In this document: in pieces, positions 1 to 9,682 of the stretch
How positions within the stretch are numbered: position 1 is the stretch's first letter
Layout of the letters: the number at the start of each line of letters is the position of its first letter
Origin: Sanderia malayensis
Lineage: Eukaryota; Cnidaria; Scyphozoa; Semaeostomeae; Pelagiidae
Assembly: GCA_013076295.1 (NCBI GenBank)
Contig: RQOL01000501.1
Coordinates: 62,001 to 126,000 of the forward strand
Length of the DNA stretch: 64,000 bases
Direction: 5' to 3'
Made by a program: the position numbers and the translations under genes
The notes under the pieces: generated by a model
Told to the model about the DNA's origin: nothing
Seen by the model: only the letters and a program-made list of their open reading frames with translations
The model's database searches: none

Positions 1-162
1 AGTTGTTTAATGAATGTATAGCAAATAGCAGCAAGTTTAAACCAATAATATTCTTGATTGGTTGCATCCTATAGTTTTTATCTTGCTTAGAATTCAACAA
101 TAATCAGACCAAAATTTCGTTTTTGCAAATAAGCCCCTGGGGGCTTATTCGAGGATTTACCG
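1..162. repeat. Right end of a TA-flanked inverted-repeat element
   Basis: The stretch ends in GAGGATTTACCG followed by TA at 163-164. The same terminus, inverted, occurs at 25134 (CCGTAAATCC) and again at 32561 (GGATTTACTG then TA). Just inside lies a short hairpin, AAGCCCCTGGGGGCTT, at about 131-147. Shared termini plus a TA target duplication suggest a Tc1/mariner- or pogo-type non-autonomous element. Its other end lies outside the window. Confidence 0.55.
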
Positions 163-251
163 TATATCTACTTGAATATTTATGCCTCGCTTTTAATTTC
201 CAACATCACGTTTGCGTCATGAGATACTTGCAAAGTTTGCGTTTCGGTATA

Positions 252-410
252 CAGTCAACTCTGTCTAATTCGAACTCATGCAGTTCGAACTTTTACTAAT
301 TCGAACCAAATTCTGTGGTCCCTTGAAAATTACCTAACAAACCCTTATAAAAAACCTCTATAATTCAAACCTCTGTAATTTGAACTTTCTGTAATTTGTG
401 TAACCCAACG
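252..410. repeat. Partial pogo/Tigger-like terminus
   Basis: The sequence starts CAGTCAACTCTGTCTAATTC directly after TA (250-251) and then alternates attcgaac-type motifs, the look of pogo-type terminal regions. No matching opposite end was found nearby, so this is a fragment. The family assignment rests on recognition of the terminus only. Confidence 0.35.
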
Positions 411-565
411 GATAAATATCCCATGGCTGTGCTCCAAGATGACTGTCCGAAAACTTGACTTTAGACTTAGATTACTAGATTTAGATTTCGTTCAGAAAAA
501 GCTAGGAGACTGTATATTTTGATTTTTATCTTCAATTCGATTTTACGCAATTCCTCTCTCTCAGA

Positions 566-982
566 GGCCCTTTACATGAGAAATTTCAACCCGGGTTGAG
601 TTCAACACAGGTTAAGTTTTGACAGCATCATTTATTTTTCGTCGCGTTTGCATGAAAATCTCAACCCGGGTTGAGATGAGGTCATGTGATATAAATGAGG
701 CTGTTGTTATCCCACAATGCAATATCCGATATCCTACAATGCAACGTTTTGATTTCAACTCGCCCGGAGTTGAAAATATTTGCGTTTACATGCGATTTTG
801 CAGTAATTTCAACCCGTGTTGAAATTTCAACTCGGGTTGAGTTGCCGAGTTGAGTTCAACCCGTGTTGAGCTGCAACTCGGCTTCCTTCATGTAAATGCG
901 ATGAAGGCTTACACCGTCAGCCGAGTTGAAACTCAACCCGTGTTGAACTCAACCCGGGTTGAGATTTCTCATGTAAAGGGCC
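566..982. mobile_element. Palindromic MITE with 8-bp target duplication
   Basis: The element begins GGCCCTTTACATGAGAAAT and ends with the reverse complement of that. It is flanked on both sides by CTCTCAGA (558-565 and 982-989; one base of the terminus is ambiguous). The interior is packed with short palindromes of the type CAACCCGGGTTGAG in perfect and imperfect forms. An 8-bp target duplication is usual for hAT-type elements, so hAT is the likeliest mobilising family. Short open frames inside it (for example 619-822 and 850-1170) follow the palindromes and are not genes. Confidence 0.75.
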
Positions 983-989
983 TCTCAGA

Positions 990-1750
990 TACAACAAGAC
1001 TGAATTATCATGACTCATGCTATCATCCTATCATCTCTAAATCAATCATAAAATTAAAGTTTTTGACACGTCCGCAACAGCAAAAGTTTTATGAATTGCA
1101 TAAGTACTTACATTTCAACCTTCCATGGAGCAAACATCCCATCGTCTTGAAATTGCAACCAATTTCCTGAATTGCACGTCACATTAATGAAGCCAATGTC
1201 AAGGTACTTCATGACGCCATTTTGAATTTGAACCATGCACAACCTCATATTGATTGAGGGGCAATAATTCTAAAGGGGTAGTAAATTCTGTGCAATTTTA
1301 AGTAAAAATGTCAATGAAGTTTCCTAACAGCCATCATTTACTGTATATAATGGTGCAATTTATATGCGAAAAAGTGGGCGTGGTCATTTTCTATGAAGGC
1401 GTGGCCAAAAAATTTGAAGACTTGCAGAGTATCTCCATACAAGGTATTCAAACAACATAAGACAAAAAAATCAATTTTAACACGAAAATCCAGCGGGAAA
1501 ACGCATGGGACCGCACTAAATTCTGTCTTATCAACATAGTATTGCATAACAATGTCTGTTTCCTGGTATTTTCTTTCAGGTGCTGTAAATTTTCAGTCCG
1601 GAAATTTCTCGGACTGCTAGAAACGTGGAAACGAGATTTTTACTGATTTTCAAAGAGAACGAGGCTACGACGACGCCTCTAAGAAGCGTCGGCACAAAAT
1701 GAAATCGGGGCTATGACGACGCCTCTACGAGGCGGCGCTGTAACATTTGC
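990..1750. other. No gene seen
   Basis: No coding signal is supported here. Near the right side a 20-bp motif containing gacgacgcctct occurs twice (about 1659 and 1706, 47 bp apart), just before the truncated integrase fragment. Confidence 0.5.
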
Positions 1751-1789
1751 ATGCCAATGCTGCCACATTTTCCGCCCCGATGCCGCTCC

Positions 1790-1974
1790 ATACAAGTCAA
1801 TTTCAAAGTTGGTGATTATGTTAGGCTGAGTCTGAAAAAGAGGTTGTTCAAGAAAAGCTATTTACAAAATTACACTGAAGAAATTTTTAAGATTAGCAAA
1901 GTTTTTAAAGAAAGGCTACCAACAATGTATGAAGTTGAAGACCTTAAAGGTGAGAAAGTGAGCGATCGTTGACG
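1790..1974 (+). pseudogene. Retrovirus-like integrase C-terminal fragment (Polinton/F54H12.3-type)
   Basis: About 55 residues, starting near VNFKVGDYVRLSLKK, match the SH3-like C-terminal domain of the integrases carried by Polinton/Maverick-type elements and known in annotations as transposon-derived F54H12.3-like. The diagnostic run is VGDYVRLS, a basic stretch, then YTEEIFKISKV and YEVEDLKGE. The zinc-binding and DDE core domains are absent, so the 5' part is lost. The following reading frame diverges at a stop at 1970-1972, immediately before a capsid-type ORF, which suggests an internal deletion. Integrase would insert the linear element DNA into host chromosomes; this copy cannot. Confidence 0.7.
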
Positions 1975-2709
1975 AGAGATAACACTCTCATGTACTATGA
2001 ATTCAAGAGATTATTCAATGACATGTTACTGGACTTCCCTGATTTTGGTTATCAGTTAAAGAATATGTTTTCAGTTTCCTTGATTGAAGGAAAGGTAGAG
2101 TTTGAAATGAAGGATGATTTAAGATCATTAGGATACTACGAACCAGAGAAAACAACACAAACTAGCTCGTTGTTCATTAGATTTTCAAGACCCCTAGCAT
2201 ATTTCCTTGGATTAGAAGGGGATTTGACTAATACGTTGGAAGAACATAATGGATCATACATTAAGTATCGATCTAATTATAAAATAGGAGATGTGGTGCG
2301 ACCTCTGCAATGTATGGATTTGATAATATACAAAAAGAAAGCTGATGGGGGTTCACTTAAAGGAAGGAAGATCAAATGTTTAACGAGAATCAAAGATGGT
2401 GTACATGTAAATCCACATACAGCTATAAATGTGAAATGTGATCTTCTAAAAAGCAACTATCTTGGTGGAATTGAAAAGAAACGAGTATTGAGAAAGCTGT
2501 CATTTTATGATGTATGCCTTGATACCTATGTGCGATATTTTGCTCCAAAGAACATAGTGTTTGCTCCCTTGGAGAAACTACAATTTCAACAAATATCTAT
2601 CAAGTTGGATGATGATGATGATAATCCTATAAATCCAACATTCTTCTATTCATCTAAACAATATACTGGTGAGACATCTATTACCGTAAGGATCAGGCCT
2701 GTAATTTGA
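1969..2709 (+). CDS. Capsid-type structural protein, N-terminally truncated (246 aa)
   Basis: The open frame lies between the integrase tail and other structural ORFs. It is rich in beta-strand-like segments. Its C-terminal part (VFAPLEKLQFQQISIKLDDD, ending in a VRIRP-type strand) parallels the C-terminal end of the 322-aa ORF downstream, which ends in LHFRR. That shared plan is known from minor-capsid or penton-type proteins of Polinton-like elements. The start is uncertain: the frame opens with ATGACAAG, fused to foreign sequence, and an N-terminal section comparable to the downstream protein seems missing. The stop overlaps the start region of the next ORF. A structural role is inferred from similarity and position; an N-terminal fragment of a capsid protein is the likeliest reading. 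Confidence 0.5.
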   Translation: MTRDNTLMYYEFKRLFNDMLLDFPDFGYQLKNMFSVSLIEGKVEFEMKDDLRSLGYYEPEKTTQTSSLFIRFSRPLAYFLGLEGDLTNTLEEHNGSYIKYRSNYKIGDVVRPLQCMDLIIYKKKADGGSLKGRKIKCLTRIKDGVHVNPHTAINVKCDLLKSNYLGGIEKKRVLRKLSFYDVCLDTYVRYFAPKNIVFAPLEKLQFQQISIKLDDDDDNPINPTFFYSSKQYTGETSITVRIRPVI

Positions 2710-2711
2710 AT

Positions 2712-3068
2712 ATGTACATGACACTAACCAATAGGAGTGTAACGTTAACTCAGCCACTAATGGGTGTTACAAAATGCAGAATGATTGGATGTACATTCTT
2801 TCGAAGGGATGTGAGCATAAATCACAACGTCTTTGCCGTTTGTTGTAACTTTATTATGAGTAGAGACACCATTCCACTATTGGGATTGGTGGTTTATGAT
2901 GATGATAGGAAAGACACCATTGACAAAGTAGCTATCAACCCACCATCATATGATGTTATAACATCAAACATAAAGTCAATCAACATTAGAATCTACGATT
3001 GGGAAACACTACAGGATATATCTAACCAGTTTGAAGAAAAGTGCCAGATTGACTTACGATTCAGTTAA
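2712..3068 (+). CDS. Small unknown structural-cluster protein (about 118 aa)
   Basis: The first ATG of this frame is at 2712, three bases after the stop of the upstream ORF. The tight spacing fits a compact virus-like gene cluster. The product has alternating hydrophobic residues and ends in CQIDLRFS, again suggesting beta-structure, but I recognise no family. It contains several Cys residues (CRMIGC, CC) without a clear metal motif. It may be a small virion protein or the second half of a split capsid protein. Confidence 0.35.
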   Translation: MYMTLTNRSVTLTQPLMGVTKCRMIGCTFFRRDVSINHNVFAVCCNFIMSRDTIPLLGLVVYDDDRKDTIDKVAINPPSYDVITSNIKSINIRIYDWETLQDISNQFEEKCQIDLRFS

Positions 3069-3092
3069 GATGATCAACGATTTCTACTTAAC

Positions 3093-4061
3093 ATGTTCAC
3101 TTGCTTTAATCCAACAATAAAGCTTAAAGAACCATTGCATCTTCATGGGAAATGGGAAGTGGCTTTAGTAGAAATGCTATATGAGCTGAGTGATAGGATT
3201 GAAATTGATAAAAATTCCATCAGAAACTTCTGGAAAATGGCACGTATCTTTGGGATTGGAACGGACAAGGTTGGATTCAGTGATTTAATGCTAAGACAAA
3301 AATATAGCAATAAATATACTACCAAATGGAACCTAGCAGCAGATAAGAAAGAATATAATTTTATATTATACAACCTGGGCTATCGAGTCTTTAACAGTGA
3401 AGAAGTTCAAAAGATGACGATACGAGAAATAGTGTCTATATTAAACCAAAACATAGCTTCTTCGGAAGATGCTTTTAAGAAACATGTTGCAGAACTCGGA
3501 TTACCATTTGAATACCTACCAAAGTTTTTCATCGTTGATTATAAAGTGAAGATTAAATTTCCAAAGTATGTGAAAAGAGTAATCTTAGGTAAAGAGCTAT
3601 GCAACATCTTCGGTTTTGTTAATTATGTTGAAGAATATAGTGATAGTATGAATAATGTATACGCGAGAGATACGAGATGGATCCCATGCTCACTTGATGG
3701 TGAACATGATGGTGAACCATTATCTAATTACAGTTATAAGGGGATCAAAAGAACAACTGATGCAGTAGGTGATGAAGATTTTCAAGTTAATGCAAAAGGG
3801 AAAAACTTGTTTATATATTGCTCACTGTTAGATTATAGAATAGTTGGCAACGTTAGCACACCATTACTACGGTTTGCACCTCTCACCACCGAGAAGCATA
3901 GTGTAAAATTGGTTGAGTTTGAGAACTTGTTCTACTATCCATTACGTTACAACGACGTCAACGAGTTTGCTATAAAAGTGTTGAATGAACTGGGTCAACC
4001 TATAAAGTTCTATAAGACAAAGCCATCGTTTTTACTTCATTTCAGAAGGAAACATGTATGA
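3093..4061 (+). CDS. Minor capsid/penton-like protein of a Polinton-like element (322 aa)
   Basis: The N-terminal part has a phrase typical of these proteins, HLHGKWEVALVEMLYE, where a target-strand motif follows a Trp-Glu-Val-Ala core. The C-terminal part carries LFIYCSLLDYRIVGN, then TPLLRFAPL, then YPLRYNDVNEFAIKVLNELG and a terminal LHFRR. This order matches a jelly-roll capsid family found repeatedly in animal Polinton-like elements. The true start may be ATG 3071, whose frame begins with the expected short N-terminus; a frameshift before about 3100 would then separate the two parts. The stop overlaps the next gene's ATG (4054) by eight bases. No function beyond virion structure is claimed. 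Confidence 0.6.
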   Translation: MFTCFNPTIKLKEPLHLHGKWEVALVEMLYELSDRIEIDKNSIRNFWKMARIFGIGTDKVGFSDLMLRQKYSNKYTTKWNLAADKKEYNFILYNLGYRVFNSEEVQKMTIREIVSILNQNIASSEDAFKKHVAELGLPFEYLPKFFIVDYKVKIKFPKYVKRVILGKELCNIFGFVNYVEEYSDSMNNVYARDTRWIPCSLDGEHDGEPLSNYSYKGIKRTTDAVGDEDFQVNAKGKNLFIYCSLLDYRIVGNVSTPLLRFAPLTTEKHSVKLVEFENLFYYPLRYNDVNEFAIKVLNELGQPIKFYKTKPSFLLHFRRKHV

Positions 4062-4587
4062 TCGACCAGTATACAAGTCAAACCTCAGATCGTCATATGA
4101 TTTCCCAATTTACAAGATCACCCCACCTCCATCTTATTATCCTAGACAGAGTGGCAGTGGTACAATCATAAAGAGAGCAGCAGCTGTAATGAAAAGAATC
4201 TTAAAACTTATTGCGCCCAAAATAGGAAAAGCTGCTAAGAGGGTAGCACTTCCAGTCATCAAAGAGCATGGAGAGAAAGCTCTCAAACGCATAGCTGCTG
4301 GAGAGAATGTGAAGAAAGTAACAAAGGAGACAGCAAAATCCTCCCTTCGTGGTATCAAGCGGAAAGCGGCTGATGAGGTTGTGAATGTTATGAACAAGGA
4401 TGTTTTGAATGATGTGAAGAAACAAGATACGGAGGAGCTTGTTAATACCATGAGCGGAATATTCATGCCAAATAAAGCTATAAAAAGGGAGAAAGTCTCG
4501 CATAAGAGAAGACGCTCGCAGATTAAGAATAACAAGAAGAAGGTTTTACTGAAGAAACTGTTCAAGAATAGTCTCACAAGAAAATGA
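4054..4587 (+). CDS. Basic core/pX-like protein (177 aa)
   Basis: The protein has a short Tyr/Pro-rich start, then a long Lys/Arg/Ala-rich stretch (KRILKLIAPKIGKAAKRVAL and similar), and a strongly basic tail. Composition and position, between the penton-like and F54H12.2-like genes, match the basic DNA-condensing or membrane-active minor core proteins of adenovirus pX type known from Polinton-like elements. It overlaps the upstream gene by 8 nt and the next gene's ATG (4584) by 4 nt, so the three form a tightly packed set. The frame is uninterrupted. The role is inferred from composition and synteny. Confidence 0.55.
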   Translation: MYDRPVYKSNLRSSYDFPIYKITPPPSYYPRQSGSGTIIKRAAAVMKRILKLIAPKIGKAAKRVALPVIKEHGEKALKRIAAGENVKKVTKETAKSSLRGIKRKAADEVVNVMNKDVLNDVKKQDTEELVNTMSGIFMPNKAIKREKVSHKRRRSQIKNNKKKVLLKKLFKNSLTRK

Positions 4588-5894
4588 GCATCAAGACAAG
4601 CTACATAGAGTGTCCAAGTGAAAGCTTGGACTTATTCTGTCAACCGATCATTCAAAATGATATTCTGTACTTTAAGGTTGTTGAATATTTTCCACAGACA
4701 GCGACTCTAAATGCTTCTAAACAGACAGTCGTTTTCGACATTGCAGCACAGTGGGAACATATGATTGATTTGAATCATTCATACTTAATTTCAACTCTAT
4801 CAATTAAAAAAGCAGATGGAACAGACATTGGAAAGACAATTGGGGATTTCGTTGGAGTAATCAATAATATTGGTCAATCATTGTGGAAACAAATTGAGTT
4901 GGTGTTGAATGACACTCCTGTGACGGAGGTGAATGGTATGTATCCTTATCAATCATACCTGCAAACAATTCTCACATATGATGAAACGAGAGCTAAGAAT
5001 TACTTGAAGATGATAAATTGGGTGAGTGATATTTCAGGGAAAGAAAGTGCTGGATATCCCACTACTGCTCCTACCAAAAACCCAGGCTTGAATGAGAGAT
5101 CAGCGCCATTTGATTACAGTGCAACCGTCAAAGTGATAACAAAGCCACACGTGAATATCTGCAATCAACTCAAATACCTACTACCTGGAGTTCGTCTTCA
5201 ATGGAGATTGAGTCCAAACAGCAACGCTTTTTGCTTAATGTGTAAAAATGGTGTTGCGGTGAACCTACATATAAAAGAAGTTAAATTGGTACTGCGACAT
5301 ATACATATTAAGGATAGTATCTTGCAAGGGATAGAAAGGACTCTGATGAAATCTCCAGCCATGTATCCAGTCTGTCAACCACACATGGTGACTTATCTAA
5401 TCCCTAGTAGTACAACTAGCTGGGTACAGGATAATGTTTTCAATGGAAAAATTCCGAACAGACTATTCTTTGGAATCGTTGACAATTCTGCATATAATGG
5501 AATGCCTGAACAAAATCCATTCAATTTCGAACATAATAGTGTTTCTGCTATACAAGTAACTGTTGATAATCAAGAGATTACACCTCCTCTCAGGTTAAAC
5601 TTTGATGATGATGATTATTTGGATGCTTACAATCGTTTGGTGTCTACACTAAACAATTCTCCGAGTCTGGTCGATTACGCCATATTCAAGCAAGGATCCA
5701 CAATCTAGGGTTTTGATTTGACTCCTGAGGGAAATTGTGAAAATGAGAAATATCTATTGAAACGAGAGGGCAACCTTAGGATAAGCATAAACTTTGCAGA
5801 TGCTGTGGACTCTCTATTGAATATAATCATCTTGGGAGAGTTTGATAGAGAAATTAGAGTTGATGCTCATAAAAACGTTATTCGTGATTGGTAA
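4584..5894 (+). pseudogene. F54H12.2-like capsid protein with one in-frame stop
   Basis: The frame opens at ATG 4584 and runs to TAG at 5706-5708. It then continues in the same frame for 61 more codons to TAA 5892-5894. The continuation (FDLTPEGN, then NLRISINFADA, then ending near KNVIRDW) is the conserved C-terminus of the family annotated as F54H12.2-like, so the TAG interrupts an otherwise complete gene. The N-terminus has the expected CPSESLDLFCQPIIQND. Total length would be about 436 residues, normal for the family. In Polinton-like clusters this position is usually the major (double jelly-roll) capsid protein; that assignment is inference. The TAG could be a mutation, a sequencing error or, less likely, readthrough. 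Confidence 0.65.
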
Positions 5895-5896
5895 TG

Positions 5897-6243
5897 GATG
5901 ATGGTACATTAATAACTTGTTAACAAAGCGGGAAAAACTTCCACATTTCCATGGTGTCTTTGGGGAGGATGACATTAAGAACATCGATATACATTCACTT
6001 CCCTGTTCATTCATCTTTAATGAGGATAATTTCACTGGTAAGGGCACACATAGGTAGCCATCTACATTGATGAAGATAGAAATCTTGAATTCTACGATTC
6101 TTTCATCTTAAAAGAGTTCAAACGATTCATTCAACCATTCACCTTGGTTTATAATGATAAACAGATTCAATCATATGAGAGTGACACGTGTGGACAACAT
6201 TGTATATTTTTCCTCATTAATAGAACAAAAAACAACTTACAAT
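5897..6243 (+). pseudogene. Adenain-like cysteine protease, frameshifted
   Basis: Three frames together give an adenovirus-type maturation protease. A short start at 5897 has a stop near 5922. The second part contains FHGVFGEDDIKN and ends near the catalytic-His position (GKGTH) at about 6047. The third holds VAIYIDEDRNLEFYDSF and then SDTCGQHCIFFL, where the Cys after SDTCGQ is the expected nucleophile. At least two frameshifts (near 5922 and 6050) break it. The gene directly follows the capsid gene, as expected for a protease that processes capsid and core proteins. It converges on the polymerase gene, whose 3' end is at 6372. Confidence 0.65.
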
Positions 6244-6371
6244 GAACACGTTAATAAGTAGATATTTTAATGTTAATAATAAATTACAAAATGATGTTTA
6301 TATTCAACAATATGTTCAAAGAAGATATAGCTTATGGTTAACTTGTAGTCTCATATTGCTAGACATTGTTG

Positions 6372-6595
6372 CTAATCTTGATGGTTTATCTGCTTCTTCA
6401 CAACACATTTCTTGATTCCCTTTGCTTTCTTTATCAGATTTCCTCCAGCTATCTTACAAGAATACATCTTTGGTCGTAAACCAATGAATTCATCCATTAC
6501 TTTTCCCTCTAACTCATCCTTCATTCTTCCAATCACTTTCTTACTAGTTGTGGAATAGTTTGGATGATCTTTAGGATAGTTACTGAAATCAAACA
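6372..6595 (-). pseudogene. Family B DNA polymerase, C-terminal fragment
   Basis: The fragment reads FDFSNYPKDHP, then KKVIGRMKDE, then FIGLRPKMYS and KAKGIKKCVVKKQI. This is the palm/thumb-side tail of protein-primed type B polymerases of the organellar/viral class. It is cut from the rest of the gene by the LINE insertion at 6596-7240. It ends at a stop soon after KKQI, earlier than the usual terminus of the family, so the end is also lost. Confidence 0.7.
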
Positions 6596-7240
6596 ATCAA
6601 TCAATTTCATTCATTCCAGCTTTTAATTACAGGATAAGGATTTACTTAATTAAATACAAAAATATAAAGCTTAGGGCAAATAAAAAGAACTCGGAGGAGC
6701 TATCGAGTTATTTACCTTATTATTCTGCTTGCATCTACTATAAAGAAATTTTAAACAGTTTAAATTTTACGACTAGTTACGATGAAATTGTAAAAGATTT
6801 AAATTTTTCAATCAAATTTTAACAAAACTAAGAAAATTTACAAAGAACATAAACAAGACAAAAAAGAAAAGGAAATCAGAATAAGAATAAAGAGAAAAAA
6901 AGAAAATGTAAAAAACCATCAATATATGCTCATAAATTGATCGAAACAAGATTTTTTATGCATCCAAGTTTCTTAAATTATTTGTTGGATAACATTAGCC
7001 ATGAATCCATTTTTTTAAAGCTGTAACAAAATGATATTTATTTTTGGATTGTTTTATGCCGAGAGGAATATCATTCCATAGTTTAACTCCTTTTTTTACT
7101 ATTGACATGCCTTTAAAATTGGTCCTTATTGAAGGTTGCGAGAAAAAGCCAGATGTTGCTTGTCTTGTACAAGTGTTGTGTACAGATGAGACTGGCCTGA
7201 AAAGATTTGTCAAATTTGTGTCAGCTTTTTTCACTGTGAC
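6596..7240 (-). mobile_element. LINE 3'-end insertion inside the polymerase gene
   Basis: The insert is flanked by an 8-bp direct repeat, ATCAAACA (6588-6595 and 7241-7248). On the minus strand it begins with the C-terminal coding end of a non-LTR retrotransposon (SIRTNFKGMSIVKKGVKLWN, ending in ALKKWIHG), followed by about 400 bp of AT-rich 3' UTR. It ends in GAATGAATGAAATTGATTG-type short repeats, not poly(A), as in CR1/L2-like elements. It is a heavily 5'-truncated copy. The polymerase frame matches on both sides of the duplication, so this insertion alone accounts for the gap. Confidence 0.75.
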
Positions 7241-7241
7241 A

Positions 7242-7669
7242 TCAAACAGATGGGAGCATTCGTTCATGATTTGATGAACCTCTTCCAGTGGACGTGGTAT
7301 GTCATAGATGAAACTGTCGGTATCCATATAGCAGAGTTTTGCATTTGGAAAGGCGTGTTTCACATAATTGTAGTGGTAATCATACATGTGCTCTTTACTA
7401 AGATCTAAAGTGCTAAAGCCACGGTAGATTGGTTTGTTGAGATGTACCGTTTTTAGTTTTCTTTGAACGATAAGAGTATCATCATTGACTACAATCACTC
7501 CATAAAACTGTGGAAAATGAACCCATTTCGTCAAGCTTTCACCTCTAGTACATATATCAAACTTTCTATGATTTCCTACATTCTCCATCGTCTTCCTAAA
7601 AACAGCATTATTCATCAATTTGAATAAATCTTTCTCAATCATTGGTTCGTTTAATAGTGTTGAAATCAA
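7242..7669 (-). pseudogene. Family B DNA polymerase, motif B-C fragment
   Basis: The segment includes the motif B region (FKLMNNAVFRKTMENVGNH) and motif C (LCYMDTDSFIYDI), whose Asp-Thr-Asp holds the catalytic metals. An Arg sits where the family usually has Gly just after the NNAVF core, a possibly disabling change. It is out of frame with the upstream exonuclease/motif A segment, with the junction near 7650. After about 7245 the open frame runs into LINE sequence, so the last 80 or so residues of the longest ORF are not polymerase. Confidence 0.75.
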
Positions 7670-8927
7670 TATACTTTTTCAACCAATTGCTTTGATTGAA
7701 CTTGATGATGTCGTGTATTTTTGTGAGCTTTAAACCAAGGTCTAAACACTGCTGTAAGCACTTTTCATGTATAACATAATCTTTCTTGTCTAAGAGTGTT
7801 GGTATTAGCTTTTCTGTAGTTGAAAACTTCTTATTGTAAACATTTTGATACATTTCTTTTTGTAATGGTGACAGCCATTCCTCTTTAACTCTAACTCTCT
7901 CAGGAGCCAGTGGTAGATCTGCAGGTCTATCATGTAATTCAGGAGGATATTCAAGATATACTCGAAAAATGTAACCTTTTGTTCTATTTCCTCTTCCAAA
8001 CATCTGATGAACATCACACCTTTGAATCTCTTCCGAACTTAACAGTCTGAAACCATCAGTTGGGAGATCTTGTGACATTGCATGTCCATACAGGTTGTTG
8101 GCATCTTTATATATGATTGATGATTGCTCTGTAGTTTCGGCATGTCGCTGCATCACAATTGATATACCTCCTCGTATACCTCTTTCTAACAGCAAGTAAA
8201 TGTCCTTCTTCTCCTCAGTTAATAACTCCAACTTGATGTCTGTCATCTTTAACATTGCATCCCATGCAAATGCTGGTAAAGATATATACCACGCAGGATC
8301 CAAGCCATAATACTCCATTCCAAGCTTGCGAAACAACTCGAAAACATCGGCAAGTAGGAGAATGTCAGTTACCAAGTAGAGCTCATGGTAATCTTTAAAC
8401 GTATTGCATCTGAAGAATTGCCAGACTTTTTGTGCATGTTCATAATCATCATCATTGATTCCACAATCATTCAGTTCATTATAGAATTCTTCTTGTGATG
8501 GTAATGAGGTTACACCCATCTTCTCTACACTATCCACCCAATCATATGGATAGACACCTTTCCTTCTCAACAATCTAAATCCTTCATCAAAATCAACATT
8601 ATTCCATGTTCTTCTTAGATATACATTCAGTAGTGTTAATTCATTATCAGGTACGTTATTTGCAAGCTCTGCCAAACCTCTACTTAGGAATGCGAATGAA
8701 TCAATGTATCTTATTCCTCCAGGAACCCAATCACCATTACCACCACCATCATCATCACCATTAGCATTATTCACTGATTCGATAGAAGCTGTTACAATCT
8801 TTTCAGATGAGTTTGCAATGACATGTACATTTCTCCGATTAAGATTTGACATAGTGTGATGCATGTCATACCCTTTTAAATTGTGAAAGACTGCTGGAAT
8901 GAGGTGGGATTTTGCAATGATGTTCAA
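7635..8927 (-). pseudogene. Family B DNA polymerase, exonuclease II to motif A
   Basis: The 430-codon frame starts at the Exo II region (AVFHNLKGYDMHH) and passes YIDSFAFLSRGLAEL. It then has the Tyr-rich Exo III-type segment (DYHELYLVTDILLLADVFEL) and palm motif A (YKDANNLYGHAMSQ). These are hallmarks of protein-primed B-type polymerases of Polinton-like elements. The enzyme would replicate the linear genome from a terminal protein. The frame ends shortly after IKFNQSNWLKKYIDF, where a frameshift passes to the motif B-C segment. Confidence 0.75.
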
Positions 8928-8989
8928 GTGGTTTAGATTTCAAGAAATAAGATGTATGGTGGAAAGTGAAAATGAAAAAAACTCACCAG

Positions 8990-9682
8990 CTATATGGCAG
9001 TGGTCTTGAACCTTCTTCCCAAATTTCTTCTTACGACAGAAACAGTGTGTTGCTTCATCATGTTGTTGTTGTTGTTGTTCTTGAGTGAGTGCTTTCATTG
9101 GTATTGCTACTTTGAATCTCGTATGTGTTCATTCAACTCATCCATCTTGTTCATGAATTTCAACATACAATCCTCACCAGTGTAAACTTCTGGTCCAATA
9201 TTTAAGCGTCCATCAATCAACTTTACGCACAGTCCATAGCTAATTGGTGTATGTTTCTGATACTTGGAGGGATCATCCATCTTCTCAAGCATACACTCAA
9301 AATCAGCATACATTATAAACGGTAAGAACATTTGCTTCTTGAAGTTACTAAACGATAGTTAAGCATCTTTCTTAGCTGGGAATGTAACAACTTGACTTTC
9401 ATTCTGCTTACAGATCTCGATATGCTTATTTAAAGATTCTTGCGTCTTGCATGAACTCAAACAGAAATGACAGTAAAACCCCTTTCAGCACAACGTTTAT
9501 GTCCAGGACGTCCAGGAAGTAGTCTGCTCAAACTCTTTACTCAACAATAATGCGAGTTACCATTATCATCTACCAATAAAAATAGATTGAGGTGTTTCTC
9601 TTTCGATTGATTCGTTACCCTTCCGAGATAAATTTCATCATCTTCATGATAAAAGATGTTGATGGAAACATTGTTGTTATCC
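8990..9682 (-). pseudogene. Family B DNA polymerase, zinc-knuckle and Exo I region, multiply broken
   Basis: Several short frames continue the polymerase here. From about 9702 down there is a segment with INIFYHEDDEIYLG and an HYC zinc-ligand run that stops at a TGA near 9545. From 9331 to 9107 comes the Exo I block with YADFECMLEK, whose Asp-Phe-Glu carries exonuclease metal ligands. Then a Gln-rich bridge leads into CFCRKKK and DHCHIAG, a further zinc-type site. Frameshifts near 9690, 9480-9330 and 9115 and a gap up to 8927 separate the blocks. An 80-bp stretch starting GTGAGT after the HCHIAG block could be an intron but lacks a convincing acceptor. Confidence 0.6.

Noticed and set aside
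619..1170. ORFs across the palindromic MITE
   Set aside because: Their codons follow the CAACCCGGGTTG repeats, and the frames run over element boundaries.
8935..9010. Intron in the polymerase gene after the zinc-ligand block
   Set aside because: A GTGAGT donor is present but no convincing acceptor restores the frame, and the gene is already full of frameshifts.
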